The translations under genes were made by a program, and so were the position numbers. A stretch of DNA of 64,000 bases from Canna indica (taxonomy: Eukaryota; Streptophyta; Magnoliopsida; Zingiberales; Cannaceae), in contig CP136897.1 of the NCBI GenBank assembly GCA_034359265.1, positions 38,985,501 to 39,049,500 of the forward strand. Direction: 5' to 3'. Positions 34,512-46,471 of this stretch are shown here, piece after piece (the first letter of the stretch is position 1; the number at the start of each line of letters is the position of its first letter). The notes beneath the pieces are model-generated. The model saw only the letters and a program-made list of their open reading frames with translations, ran no database searches and was not told where the DNA came from.

Positions 34512-34880
34512 TGATTTTTTACTACCTATTTGATTGCACGACGAGATCATTTTTTTTACCAATCTTTCTAACCAAACGTTAAGGAGGGACGACGTCGTCG
34601 CCATAAATCTTGGCTGTCGATCACCCGCGCGGGGCCCGCCGCAACCTCTACGGCCGGCTCGATCGACCAACCGACCCGAAAAATTAAAATATGTAAATAA
34701 ATAAGAAAAATAACATTTCAATTATTATTTTTCGTTTAAAACGGGCGTAACTCCGTGCATTATTGTCCGATTTTAGCTTTTCACGTGGCGCTAAAAGGCG
34801 CGCGAAGAGACGAAGAAAATGACCCCCGAACTCTCCCTCGGACGCTCACCCTTATTAGCCGACGATCAGAAGTGCATGAC

Positions 34881-34996
34881 GTGTGCGATCATTTAGTACT
34901 AACGCACCGGATCCCATTAGAACTCCGAAGTTAAGCGTGCTTGGGCAAGAGTAGTACTAGGATGGGTGACCTCCTGCGAAGTCCTTGTGTTGCACC
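34881..34996 (+). rRNA. 5S rRNA: 5S rRNA gene 74, rearranged 5' segment
   Basis: 116 nt. Residues 11-21 (ATACCAGCACT) are replaced by ATTTAGTACT, one base shorter. G2T, C39T, G68A, C93T, G98C and C107T. T-run broken (T4 C T4). Confidence 0.92.
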
Positions 34997-35365
34997 TTTT
35001 CTTTTACTACCTATTTGATTGCACGACGAGATCATTTTTTGTACCAATTTTTCTAACCAAACGTTAAGGACAGATGACGTCGTCGCCATAAATCTTGGCT
35101 GTTGATCGCCCGCGCGGGGCCCGCCGGAACCTCTACGGCCGGCTCGATCGACCAATCGATCCTAGAAATTAAAATTTGTAAATAAATAAGAAAAATAACA
35201 TTTCAATTATTATTTTTCGTTTAAAATGGGCGTAACTCCGTGCATTATTGTCCGATTTCAGCTTTTCACGTGGCGCTGAAAGGCGCGCAAAGAGACGAAG
35301 AAAATGACCCCCGAACTCTGCCTCGGACGCTCACCCTTATTAGCCGACGATCAGAAGTGCATATC

Positions 35366-35482
35366 GGGTGCGATCATACCAGCACTTATGCACCGGATCC
35401 CATCAGAACTCCGAAGTTAAGTGTGCTTGGGCGAGAGTAGTACTAGGATGGGTGACCCCTTGGGAATTCCTCGTGTTGCACC
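35366..35482 (+). rRNA. 5S rRNA: 5S rRNA gene 75
   Basis: A22T, C24T, C57T, C95T and G102T. Confidence 0.95.
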
Positions 35483-35849
35483 TTTTTTTTACTACCTTTT
35501 TGATTGCACGATGAGATCATTTTTTTTACCAATCTTTCTAACCAAACGTTAAGGACGGACGACGTCGTCGCCATAAATCTTGGCTGTCGATCGCCCGCGC
35601 GGGGCCCGCTGCAACCTCTACGGCCGGCTCGATCGACCAACCGACCCAAAAAATTAAAATTTGTAAATAAATAAGAAAAATAACATTTCAATTATTATGT
35701 TTCGTTTAGAACGGGCGTAACTCCGTGCATTATTGTTTGATTTCAGATTTTCACGTGGCGCTGAAAGGCGCGCGAAGAGACGAAGAAAATGACCCCGAGC
35801 TGTCCCTCGGACGCTCACCCTTATTAGCCGACGATCAGAAGTGCATGAC

Positions 35850-35966
35850 GGGTGCGATCATACCAGCACTAACGCACCGGATCCCATCAGAACTCCAAAG
35901 TTATGAGTGCTTGGGCGAGAGTAGTACTAGGATGGGTGACCCCCTGGGAAGTCCTCGTGTTGTACT
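35850..35966 (+). rRNA. 5S rRNA: 5S rRNA gene 76
   Basis: G48A, A55T and C57A (box A), C114T and C117T. Confidence 0.94.
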
Positions 35967-36323
35967 TGATTTTTTACTACCTATTTGATTGCACGACGAG
36001 ATCATTTTTTTTACCAATCTTTCTAACCAAACGTTAAGGACGGACGACGTCGTCGCCATAAATCTTGGCTGTCGATCGCCCGCCGCAACCTCTACGGCTG
36101 GCTCGATCGACCAACCGACCCGAAAAATTAAAATTTGTAAATAAATAAGAAAAATAACATTTCAATTATTATTTTTCGTTTAAAACGGGCATAACTCCGT
36201 GCATTATTGTCCGATTTCAGCTTTTCACATGGCGCTGAAAGGCGCGCGAAGAGACGAAGAAAATGACCACGAGCTGTCCCTCAGACGTTCACCCTTATTA
36301 GCCGACGATCAAAAATGCATAAT

Positions 36324-36440
36324 GGGTGTGATCATACTAGCACTAACCCATCGTATTTCATTATAACTACGAAGTTAAGCGTGCTTGGGCGAGAGTAGTA
36401 CTAGGATGGGTGACCTCTTGGGAAGTGCTTGTGTTGCACT
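36324..36440 (+). rRNA. 5S rRNA: 5S rRNA gene 77, most diverged full-length copy
   Basis: Fifteen substitutions: C6T, C15T, G25C, C28T, G31T, C34T, C35T, C39T, G41T, C46A, C93T, C95T, C104G, C107T and C117T. Most are C to T. Box A and the IE stay intact. Likely pseudogene. Confidence 0.9.
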
Positions 36441-36807
36441 TCTTTTTTTACTACCTATTTGATTGCACGACAAGATCATTTTTTTACCAGTCTTTCTAAC
36501 CAAACGTTAAGGACGGACGACGTCGTCGCCATAAATCTTGGCTGTCGATCGCCCGCGCGGGGCCCTCCGCAAACTCTACGGCCGGCTCGATCGACCAACC
36601 GACCCGAAAAATTAAAATCTGTAAATAAATAAAAAAAATAACATTTCAATTATTATTTTTCGTTTAAATTGGGCGTAACTCCGTGCATTATTGTCCGATT
36701 TTAGCTTTTCACGTGGCGTTGAAAGGCGCGCGAAGAGACGAAGAAAATGACCCCGAGCTGTCCCTCGGACGCTCACCCTTATTAGCCGACGATCAGAAGT
36801 GCATGAC

Positions 36808-36924
36808 GGGTCCGATCATACCAGCACTAACGCATCGGATCCCATTAGAACTCCGAAGATAAGCGTGCTTGGGCGAGAGTAGTACTAGGATGGTTTACCC
36901 CCTGGGAAGTTCTCGTCTTGCACC
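36808..36924 (+). rRNA. 5S rRNA: 5S rRNA gene 78
   Basis: G5C, C28T, C39T, T52A, G87T, G89T, C104T and G110C; six shared with gene 21. Confidence 0.93.
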
Positions 36925-37296
36925 CTTTTTTTTTACTACCTATTTGATTGCACGACGAGATCATTTTTTTTACTAATCTTTCTTTACCAAACGTTAAGGA
37001 CGGACGACGTCGTCGCCATAAAATTTGGTTGTCGATCGCCCGCGCGGGGCCCGCCGCAACCGCTACGGCCGGCTCGATCGACCAACCGACCTGAAAAATT
37101 AAAATTTGTAAATAAATAAGAAAAAATAACATTTCAATTATTATTTTTGGTTTAAAACAGGCGTAACTCCATGCATTATTGTCCTATTTCAGCTTTTCAC
37201 TTGGCGCTGAAAGACGCGCAAAGAGACGAAGAAAATGACCCCCGAACTCTCCCTCGGACGCTAACCCTTATTAGCCGACGATCAGAAGTGCATATC

Positions 37297-37413
37297 GGTT
37301 GTGATCATACAAGTACTAACGCACCGGATCCCATCAAAACTCTGAAGTTAAGCGTGCTTGGGCGAGAGTAGTACTAGAATGGGTGACCCCCTGGGAAGTC
37401 CTCGTGTTGCAAC
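37297..37413 (+). rRNA. 5S rRNA: 5S rRNA gene 79
   Basis: G3T, C6T, C15A, C18T, G41A, C47T, G82A and C116A. T-run broken (T6 C TT). Confidence 0.93.
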
Positions 37414-37781
37414 TTTTTTCTTACTACCTATTTGATTGCACGACGAGATTATTTTTTTACCAATCTTTCTAACCAAACGTTAAGGACGGACGACGTCGTC
37501 GCCATAAAATTTGGCTGTCGATCGCCCGCGCGGGGCCCGCCGCAACCTCCACGGCCAGCTCGATCGACCAACCCACCCAAAAAATTAAAATTTGTAAATA
37601 AATAAGAAAAATAACATTTCAATTATTATTTTTCGTTTAAAACCGGCGTAACTCCGTGCATTATTGTCCGATTTTAGCTTTTCACGTGGGGCTGAAAGGC
37701 ACGCGAAAAGACGAAGAAAATGACCCCCGAACTCTCCCTCGGACGCTCACCCTTATTAGCCGACGATCAGAAGTGCTTATC

Positions 37782-37898
37782 GAGTGCGATCATACCAGCA
37801 CTAACGCACCGGATCCCATCAGAACTTTGAAGTTAAGCGTGCTTGGGCGAGAGTAGTACTACGATGGGTGCCCCCCTGCGAAGTCCTCGCGTTGCACC
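37782..37898 (+). rRNA. 5S rRNA: 5S rRNA gene 80
   Basis: G2A, C46T, C47T, G81C, A90C (box C), G98C and T109C. Confidence 0.93.
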
Positions 37899-38265
37899 TT
37901 TTTTTTTACTACCTATTTGATTGCACAACGAGATCATTTTTTTTACTAATCTTTCTAACCAAACGTTAAGGACGGACGACGTCGTCGCCATAAATCTTGG
38001 CTGTCGATCGCCCGCACGGGGCCCGCCGCAACCTTTACGGCCGGGCCGATCGACCAACCGATCCGAAAAATTAAAATTTGTAAATAAACAAGAAAAATAA
38101 CATTTCAATTATTATTTTTCGTTTAAAATGGGCGTAACTCCGTGCATTATTGTCCGATTTCAGCTTTGCACGTGGCGCTGAAAGGCGCGCGAAGAGACGA
38201 AGAAAAGGGCCCCGAGTTGTCCCTCGAACGCTCACCCTTTTAGCCGACGATCAGAAGTGCATGAC

Positions 38266-38382
38266 GGGTGCGATCATACTAGCACTAACACACCGGATCC
38301 CATCAGAACTTCGAAGTTAAGCGTGCTTGCACGAGAGTGGTACTAGGATGGGTGACCCCTTGGGAAGTCCTCGGGTTGCACC
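38266..38382 (+). rRNA. 5S rRNA: 5S rRNA gene 81
   Basis: C15T, G25A, C46T, G65C, G66A, A74G, C95T and T109G. The leader has CCCTTTTAGCC, which disrupts TTATTA. Confidence 0.93.
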
Positions 38383-38750
38383 TTTTTTTTTACTACCTAT
38401 TTGATTGCACGACGAGATCATTTTTTTACCATTCTTTCTAACCAAACGTTAAGGACGGACGACGTCGTCGCCATAAAATTTGGCTGTCGATCGCCCGCGC
38501 GGGGCCCGCCGCAACCTCTACGGCCGACTCGATCGACCAACCAACCCGAAAAATTAAAATTTGTAAATAAATAAGAAAAATAACATTTTAATTATTATTT
38601 TTCGTTTAAAACGGGCGTAACTCCGTGCATTATTGTCCGATTTCAGCTTTTCACGTGACGCTGAAAGGCGCACAAAGAGACCAAGAAAATGACCCCCGAA
38701 CTCTCCCTCAGACGCTCACCCTTATTAGCCGACGATCAGAAGTGCATATC

Positions 38751-38867
38751 GGGTGTGATCATACCAGCACTAACGCACCGAATCCCATCAGAACTCCGAA
38801 GTTAAGCGTGCTTGGGCGAGAGTTGTAGTAGGATGGGTGACCCCCTGGGAAGTCCTCGCGTTGTACC
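38751..38867 (+). rRNA. 5S rRNA: 5S rRNA gene 82
   Basis: C6T, G31A, A74T, C78G, T109C and C114T. Confidence 0.94.
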
Positions 38868-39235
38868 TTTTTTTTTACAACCTATTTGATTGCACGACGA
38901 GATCATTTTTTTTACCAATCTTTCTAACCAAACGTTAAGGACGGACGACGTCATCGCCATAAATCTTGGCTGTCGATCGCCCGCGCGGGGCCCGCCGAAA
39001 CCTCTACGGCCGGCTCGATCGACCAACCGACCCGAAAAATTAAAAATTGTAAATAAATAAGAAAAATAACATTTCAATTATTATTTTTCGTTTAGAACGG
39101 GCGTAACTCCGTGCATTATTGTCCGATTTTAGCTTTTCACGTGGCGCTGAAACGCGCGCGAAGAGACGAAGAAAATGACCCCGAGTTGTTCCTCGGACGC
39201 TCACCCTTATTAGCCGACGATCAGTAGTGCATGAC

Positions 39236-39352
39236 GGGTGCGATCATACTAGCACTAACACACCGGATCCCATCAGAACTCCGAAGTTAAGCGTGCGTGG
39301 GCGAGAGTTGTACTTGGATGGGTGACCCCTTGGGAAGTCCTCGTGTTGCACC
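39236..39352 (+). rRNA. 5S rRNA: 5S rRNA gene 83
   Basis: C15T, G25A, T62G (box A), A74T, A80T and C95T. Confidence 0.94.
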
Positions 39353-39720
39353 TTTTTTTTTACTACCTATTTGATTGCACGATGATATCATTTTTTTTAC
39401 CAATCTTTCTAACCAAACATTAAGGACGGACGACATCGTCGCCATAAAATTTCGCTATCGATCGCCCGCGCGGGGCCCGCCGCAACCTCTACGGCCGGCT
39501 CGATCGACCAACCGACCCGAAAAATTAAAATTTGAAAAAAAATAAGAAAAAATACATTTCAATTATTATTTTTCGTTTAAAACGGTCGTAACTCCGTGCA
39601 TTATTGTCCGATTTTAGCTTTTCACGTGGCGCTAAAAGGCGCGCAAAGAGACGAAGAAAATGACCCCGAGCTGTCCCTCGGAAGCTCACCCTTATTAGCC
39701 AACCATCAGAAGTGCATGAC

Positions 39721-39837
39721 GGGTGCGATCATACCAGCACTAACGCACCGGATCCGATCAGAACTCCGAAGTTAAGCGTGTTTGGGCGAGAGTAGTACTA
39801 GGATGGGTGACCCCTTGGGAAGTCCTCGTGTTGCACC
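39721..39837 (+). rRNA. 5S rRNA: 5S rRNA gene 84
   Basis: C36G, C61T and C95T; leader CCAACCATCAG. Same gene sequence as gene 91, 3,369 bp downstream. Confidence 0.95.
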
Positions 39838-40193
39838 TTTTTTTTTAACCTATTTGATTGCATGACGAGATCATTTTTTTTACCAATCTTTTTAACCAAA
39901 CGTTGAGGACGGACGACATCGTCGCCATAAAATTTGGCTGTCGATCGCCCGCCGCAAACTCTACGGCCGGCTCAATCGACCAACCGACCCGAAAAATTAA
40001 AATTTGTAAATAAATAAGAAAAATCACATTTCAATTATTATTTTTCATTTAAAACGGGCGTAACTCCATGCATTACTGTCCGATTTCAGCTTTTCACGTG
40101 GCGCCGAAAGGCGCGCGAAGAGATGAAGAAAATGACCCCCGAACTCTCCCTCGGACGCTCACCCTTATTAGCCGACGATCAGAAGTGCATATC

Positions 40194-40310
40194 GGGTGTG
40201 ATCATACCAGCACTAACGCACCGGATCCCATCAGAACTCCGAAGTGAAGCATGCTTGCGCGAGAGTGGTACTAGGATGGGTGACCCCGTGGGAAGTCCTC
40301 GTGTTGCACC
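40194..40310 (+). rRNA. 5S rRNA: 5S rRNA gene 85
   Basis: C6T, T53G and G58A (box A), G65C, A74G and C95G. Confidence 0.94.
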
Positions 40311-40678
40311 TTTTTTTTTACTACCTATTTGATTGCATGACGAGATCATTTTTTTTACCAATCTTTCTAACCAAACGTTAAGGACGGACGACGTCATCGC
40401 CATAAATCTTGGCTGTCGATCGCCCGCGCGGGGCCCGCCGCAACCTCTACGGCCGGCTCGATCGTCCAACCGACCCGAAAAATTTAAATTTGAAAATAAA
40501 TAAGAAAAATAACATTTCAATTATTATTTTTCGTTTAAAACGGTCGTAACTCCGTGCATTATTGTCCGATTTCAGCTTTTCACGTGGCGCTGAAAGGCGC
40601 GTGAAGAGACGAAGAAAATGATCCCGAGCTGTCCCTCGGACGCTCACCCTTATTAGCCAACGATCAGAAGTGCATGAC

Positions 40679-40795
40679 GGGTGCGATCATATCAGCACTA
40701 ACGCACCGGATCCTATCAGAACTTCGACGTTAAGCGTGCTTGTGCGAGAGTAGTACTAGGATGGGTGACCTCCTGGGAAGTCCTCGCGTTGCACC
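40679..40795 (+). rRNA. 5S rRNA: 5S rRNA gene 86
   Basis: C14T, C36T, C46T, A50C (box A), G65T, C93T and T109C. Confidence 0.94.
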
Positions 40796-41164
40796 TTTTT
40801 TTTCACTACCTATTTGATTGCACGACGAGACCATTTTTTTTACCAATCTTTCTAACCAAACGTTAAGGACGGACGACGTCGTCGCCATAAAATTTGGCTG
40901 TCGATCGTCCGCGTGGGGCCCGCCATAAACTCTACGGCCGGCTCCATCGACCAACCGACCCGAAAAATTAAAATTTGTAAATAAATAAGAAAAATAACAT
41001 TTCAATTATTATTTTTCGTTTAAAACGGGCGTAACTCCGTGCATTATTGTCCGATTTCAGCTGTTCACGTGGCGCTGAAAGGCGCGCGAAGTGATGAAGA
41101 AAATGACCCCCGAACTCTCCCTCGGACACTCACCCTTATTAGCCGACGATCAGAAGTGCTTAAC

Positions 41165-41281
41165 GGGTGCGATCATACCAGCACTAACGCACCGGATCCC
41201 ATCAGAACTCCGAAGTTAAGCGTGCTTGGGCGATAGTAGTACTAGAATGGGTGACCCCTTGGGAAGTCCTCATGTTGCACT
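41165..41281 (+). rRNA. 5S rRNA: 5S rRNA gene 87
   Basis: G70T (IE), G82A, C95T, G108A and C117T. T-run broken (T5 C T4). Confidence 0.94.
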
Positions 41282-41648
41282 TTTTCTTTTACTACCTATT
41301 TGATTGCACGACGAGATCATTTTTTTTACCAATCTTTCTAACCAAACGTTAAGGACGGACAACGTCGTCGCATAAATCTTGGCTGTCGATCGCCCGCGCG
41401 GGGCCCGCCGCAACCTCTACGGCCGGCTCGATCGACCAACCGAACCGAAAAATTAAAATTTGTAAATAAATAAGAAAATTAACATTTCAATTATTATTTT
41501 TCGTTTAAAACGGGCGTAACTCCGTGCATTATTGTCCGATTTCAGCTTTTCACGTGGCGCTGAAAGGCGCGCGAAGAGACGAAGAAAATGACCCCGAGCT
41601 GTCCCTCGGACGCTCACCCTTATTAGCCAACCATCAGAAGTGCATGAT

Positions 41649-41765
41649 GGGTGCGATCATACAAGCACTAACGCACTTGATCCGATCAGAACTCCGAAGT
41701 TAAGCGTGCTTGGGTGAGAGTAGTACTAGGAAGGGTGACCCCTTGGGAAGTCCTCGTGTTGCATT
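41649..41765 (+). rRNA. 5S rRNA: 5S rRNA gene 88
   Basis: C15A, C29T, G30T, C36G, C67T, T84A, C95T, C116T and C117T. Relative of genes 84 and 91. Confidence 0.93.
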
Positions 41766-42120
41766 TTTTTTTTTAACCTATTTGATTGCATGACGAGATC
41801 ATTTTTTTTACCAATCTTTCTAACCAAACGTTAAGGACGGACGACATCGTCGCCATAAAATTTGGCTGTCGATCGCCAACCGCAAACTCTACGGCCGGCT
41901 CAATCGACCAACCGACCCGAAAAATTAAAATTTGTAAATAAATAAGAAAAATAACATTTCAATTATTTTTTTTCGTTTAAAACGGGCGTAACTCCATGCA
42001 TTGTTGTCCGATTTCAGCTTTTCACGTGGCGCTGAAAGGCGCGCGAAGAGAGGAAGAAAATGACCCCGAGTTGTCCCTCGGACGCTCACCCTTATTAGCC
42101 GACGATCAGAAGTGCATGAC

Positions 42121-42237
42121 GGGTGCGATCATACTAGCACTAAAGCACCGGATCCCATCAGAACTCCGAAGTGAAGCGTGCTTGCGCGAGAGTGGTACTA
42201 GGATGGGTGACCCCGTGGGAAGTCCTCGTGTTGCACC
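42121..42237 (+). rRNA. 5S rRNA: 5S rRNA gene 89
   Basis: C15T, C24A, T53G, G65C, A74G and C95G. Relative of genes 85 and 92. Confidence 0.94.
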
Positions 42238-42606
42238 ATTTTTTTTACTACCTATTTGATTGCATGACGAGATCATTTTTTTTACCAATCTTTCTAACCA
42301 AACGTTAAGGACGGACGACGTCGTCGCCATAAATCTTGGCTGTCGATCGTCCGCGCGGGGTCCGCCGCAACCTCTACGGCAGGTTCGATCGAGCAACCGA
42401 CCCAAAAAATTAAAATTTGTAAATAAATAAGAAAAATAACATTTCAATTATTATTTTTCGTTTAAAACAGGCGTAACTCCGTGCATTATTGTCCGATTTC
42501 AGCTTTTCACGTGGCGCTGAAAGGCGCGCAAAGAGACGAAGAAAATGACCCCCGAACTCTCCCTCGGACGCTCGCCCTTATTAGCCGACGATCAGAACTG
42601 CATATC

Positions 42607-42723
42607 GGGTGCGATCATACCAGCACTAACGCACCGAATCCCATCAGAACTCTGAAGTTAAGCGTGCTTGGGCGAGAGTAGTACTAGGATGCGTGACCCC
42701 CTGGTAAGTCCTCGTGTTGCACC
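42607..42723 (+). rRNA. 5S rRNA: 5S rRNA gene 90
   Basis: G31A, C47T, G86C (box C) and G99T. Confidence 0.95.
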
Positions 42724-43089
42724 TTTTTTTTACTACCTATTTGATTGCACGACGAGATCGTTTTTTTTACCAATCTTTCTAACCAAACATTAAGGACGGA
42801 CGACGTCGTCGCCATAAATCTTAGCTGTCGATCGCCCGCACGGGGCCCGCCGCAACCTCTACGGCCGGATCGATCGACCAACCGACCCGAAAAATTAAAA
42901 TTTGTAAATAAATAAGAAAAATAACATTTCAATTATTATTTTCGTTTAAAACGGGCGTAACTCCGTGTATTAATGTCCGATTTCAGCTTTTCACGTGGCG
43001 CTGAAAGGCGCGCGAAGAGTCGAAGAAAATAACCCCGAGCTGTCCCTCGGACGCTCACCCTTATTAGCCAACCATCAGAAGTGCATGAC

Positions 43090-43206
43090 GGGTGCGATCA
43101 TACCAGCACTAACGCACCGGATCCGATCAGAACTCCGAAGTTAAGCGTGTTTGGGCGAGAGTAGTACTAGGATGGGTGACCCCTTGGGAAGTCCTCGTGT
43201 TGCACC
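43090..43206 (+). rRNA. 5S rRNA: 5S rRNA gene 91
   Basis: C36G, C61T and C95T, as gene 84. Confidence 0.95.
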
Positions 43207-43562
43207 TTTTTTTTTAACCTATTTGATTGCATGACGAGATCATTTTTTTTACCAATCTTTCTAACCAAACGTTGAGGACGGACGACATCGTCGCCATAAA
43301 ATTTGGCTGTCGATCGCCCGCCGCAAACTCTACGGCCGGCTCAATCGACCAACCGACCCGAAAAATTAAAATTTGTAAATAAATAAGAAAAATAACATTT
43401 CAATTATTATTTTTCGTTTAAAACGGGCGTAACTCCTTGCATTACTGTCCGATTTCAGCTTTTCACGTGGCGCTGAAAGGCGCGCGAAGAGATGAAGAAA
43501 ATGACCCCCGAACTCTCGCTCGGACGCTCACCCTTATTAGCCGACGATCAGAAGTGCATATC

Positions 43563-43679
43563 GGGTGCGATCATACTAGCACTAACGCACCGGATCCCAC
43601 CAGAACTCCGAAGTGAAGCGTGCATGCGCGAGAGTGGTACTAGGATGGGTGACCCCGTGGGAAGTCCTCGTGTTGCACC
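43563..43679 (+). rRNA. 5S rRNA: 5S rRNA gene 92
   Basis: C15T, T38C, T53G, T62A, G65C, A74G and C95G. T38C is one of the three differences from the second duplication copy (gene 125 keeps T). Confidence 0.94.
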
Positions 43680-44048
43680 TTTTTTTTTACTACCTATTTG
43701 ATTGCACGACGAGATCATTTTTTTTACCAATCTTTCTAACCAAATGTTAAGGACGGACGACGTCGTCGCCATAAAATTTGGCTGTCGATCGCTCAAGCGG
43801 GGCCCGCCGCAACCTCTACGGCCAGCTCGATCGACCAACCGACCCGAAAAATTAAAATTTGTAAATAAATAAGAAAAATAACATTTCAATTATTATTTTT
43901 TGTTGAAAACGGGCGTAACTCCGTGCATTATTGTCCGATTTCAGCTTTTCACGTGGCGCTGAAAGGCCCGCGAAGAGACGAAGAAAATGACCCCCGAACT
44001 CTCCCTCGGACGCTCACCCTTATTAGCCGACGATCAAAAATGCATATC

Positions 44049-44165
44049 GGGTGTGATCATACCAGCACTAACGCACCGGATCCCATCAGAACTCCGAAGT
44101 TAAGCATGATTGGGTGAGAGTAGTACTAGGATGGGTGACCCCCTAGGAAGTCCTCGTGTTGCACT
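44049..44165 (+). rRNA. 5S rRNA: 5S rRNA gene 93
   Basis: C6T, G58A and C61A (box A), C67T (IE), G97A and C117T. Confidence 0.94.
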
Positions 44166-44533
44166 TGTTTTTTTACTACCTATTTGATTGCACGACGAGG
44201 TCATTTTTTTTACCAATCTTTCTAACCAAACGTTAAGGAAGGACGACGTCGTCGCCATAAATCTTGGCTGTCGAGCACCCGCGCGGGTCCCGCCGCAACC
44301 TCTACGGCTGGCTCGATCGACCAACCGACCCGAAAAATTAAAATTTGTAAATAAATAAGAAAAATAACATTTCAATTATTATTTTTTGTTTAAAACGGGC
44401 GTAACTCCGTGCATTATTGTCCGATTTCAGCTTTTCACGTGGCGCTGAAAGGCACGTGAAGACACGAAGAAAATGACCCCGAGTTGTCCCTCGGATGCTC
44501 ACCCTTATTAGCCGACGATCAGAAGTGCATGAC

Positions 44534-44648
44534 CGGTGCGATCATACTAGCACTAACGCACCGGATCCCATCTGAACTCCGAAGTTAAGCGTGCGTGGGC
44601 GAGAGTAGTACTAGGATGGTGACCCCTGGGAAGTCCTCGTGCTGCACT
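44534..44648 (+). rRNA. 5S rRNA: 5S rRNA gene 94, two 1-nt deletions
   Basis: 115 nt. One G of 85-87 and one C of 91-95 are missing, both inside box C. G1C, C15T, A40T, T62G, T111C and C117T. T-run delayed (TGA then T6). Probably inactive. Confidence 0.92.
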
Positions 44649-45015
44649 TGATTTTTTACTACCTATTTGATTGCACGACGAGATCATTTTTTTACCAATC
44701 TTTCTAACCAAACGTTAAGGACGGACGACGTCGTCGTCATAAATCTTGGCTGTCGATCGCCCGCGCGGGGCCCGCCGCAACCTCTACGGCCGGCTCGATC
44801 GACCAACCGAGCCGAAAAATTAAAATTTGTAAATAAATAAGAAAAATAACATTTCAATTATTATTTTTCGTTTAAAACGGGCGTAACTCCGTGCATTATT
44901 GTCCGATTTCAGCTTTTCACGTGGCGCTGAAAGGCACGCGAAGAGACGAAGAAAATGACCCCGAGTTGTCCCTCGGACGCTCACCCTTATTAGCCGACGA
45001 TCAAAAGTGCATGAC

Positions 45016-45132
45016 GGGTGCGATCATACTAGCACTAACGCACCGGATCCCATCAGAACTCCGAAGTTAAGCGTGCTTGCGCGAGAGTGGTACTAGGATG
45101 GGTGACCCCTTGGGAAGTCCTCGCGTTGCACC
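45016..45132 (+). rRNA. 5S rRNA: 5S rRNA gene 95
   Basis: C15T, G65C, A74G, C95T and T109C. Same set as gene 132. Confidence 0.95.
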
Positions 45133-45501
45133 TTTTTTTTTACTACCTATTTGATTGCACGACGAGATCATTTTTTTTACCAATCTTTCTAACCAAACAT
45201 TAAGGACGGACGACATCGTCGCCATAAAATTTCGCTATCGATCGCCCGCGCGGGGCCCGCCGCAACCTCTACGGCCGGCTCGATCGACCAACCGACCCGA
45301 AAAATTAAAATTTGTAAATAAATAAGAAAAATAACATTTCAATTATTATTTTTCGTTTAAAACGGGCGTAACTCCGTGCATTATTGTCCGATATCAGCTT
45401 TTCGCGTGGCGCTGAAAGGTGCGCAAAGAGACGAAGAAAATGACCCCCGAACTCTCCCTCGGACGCTCACCCTTATTAGCCGACGATCAGAAGTGCATAT
45501 C

Positions 45502-45618
45502 GGGTGTGATCATACCAGCACTAACGCACCGGATCCCATCAGAACTCCGAAGTTAAGGGTGCTTAGGCGAGAGTAGTACTAGGATGGGTGACCCCTTGGG
45601 AAGTCCTCGTGTTGCACC
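45502..45618 (+). rRNA. 5S rRNA: 5S rRNA gene 96
   Basis: C6T, C57G and G64A (box A), C95T. Last gene of the first duplication copy. Confidence 0.95.
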
Positions 45619-45986
45619 TTTTTTTTTACTACCTATTTGATTGCACGACGAGATCATTTTTTTTACCAATCGTTCTAACCAAATGTTAAGGACGGACGAC
45701 GTCGTCGCCATAAAATTTGGCTGTCGATCGCTCACGCGGGGCCCGCCGCAACCTCTACGGCCAGCTCGATCGACCAACCGACCCAAAAAATTAAAATTTG
45801 TAAATAAATAAGAAAAATAACATTTCAATTATTATTTTTCGTTTAAAACGGGCGTAACTCCGTGCATTATTGTCCGATTTCAGCTTTTCACGTGGCGCTA
45901 AAAGGCGCGCGAAGATACGAAGAAAATGACCCCGAGCTATCCCTCGGACGCTCACCCTTACTAGCCGACGATCAGAAATGCATGAC

Positions 45987-46103
45987 GGGTGCGATCATAC
46001 CAGCACTAACTCACCGGATCCCATCAGAACTCCGAAATTAAGCGTGCTTGGGCGCGAGTAGTACTAGGATGGGTGACCCCCTGGGAAGTCCTCGTGTTGC
46101 ACC
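45987..46103 (+). rRNA. 5S rRNA: 5S rRNA gene 97 (copy of 64)
   Basis: G25T, G51A and A69C. First gene of the second duplication copy. Confidence 0.95.
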
Positions 46104-46471
46104 TTTTTTTTTACTACCTATTTGATTGCACGACGAGATCATTTTTTTTACCAATCTTTCTAACCAAACGTTAAGGACGGACGACGTTGTCGCCAGAAAA
46201 TTTGGTTGTCGATCGCCCGCGCGGGGCCCGCCGCATCCTCTACGGCCGGCTCGATCGACCAACCGACCCGAAAAATTAAAATTTGTAAATAAATAAGAAA
46301 AATAACATTTCAATTATTATTTTTCGTTTAAAACGGGCGTAACTCCATGCATTATTGTCCGATTTCAGCTTTTCACGTGGCGCTGAAAGGCGCGGGAAGA
46401 GACGAAGAAGATGACCTTGAGCTATCCCTCGGACGCTCACCCTTATTAGCCGACGATAAGAAGTGCATAAC

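Larger units (their letters stand above)
29862..45785 (+). repeat. Block E: first copy of a 15,924-bp tandem duplication (genes 64-96)
   Basis: Every gene and spacer variant here recurs at +15,924. The left edge is set by G at 29,861 against A at 45,785, after which the copies agree. The first copy runs directly into the second. The units inside are very heterogeneous, so the match cannot be ordinary unit-to-unit similarity. Confidence 0.96.

Noticed and set aside
42481..42681. Recurrent + strand open frame starting MHYCPISAFHVALK
   Set aside because: It runs from the leader into the 5S gene itself, is broken or absent in many units and shows no constraint at codon level.
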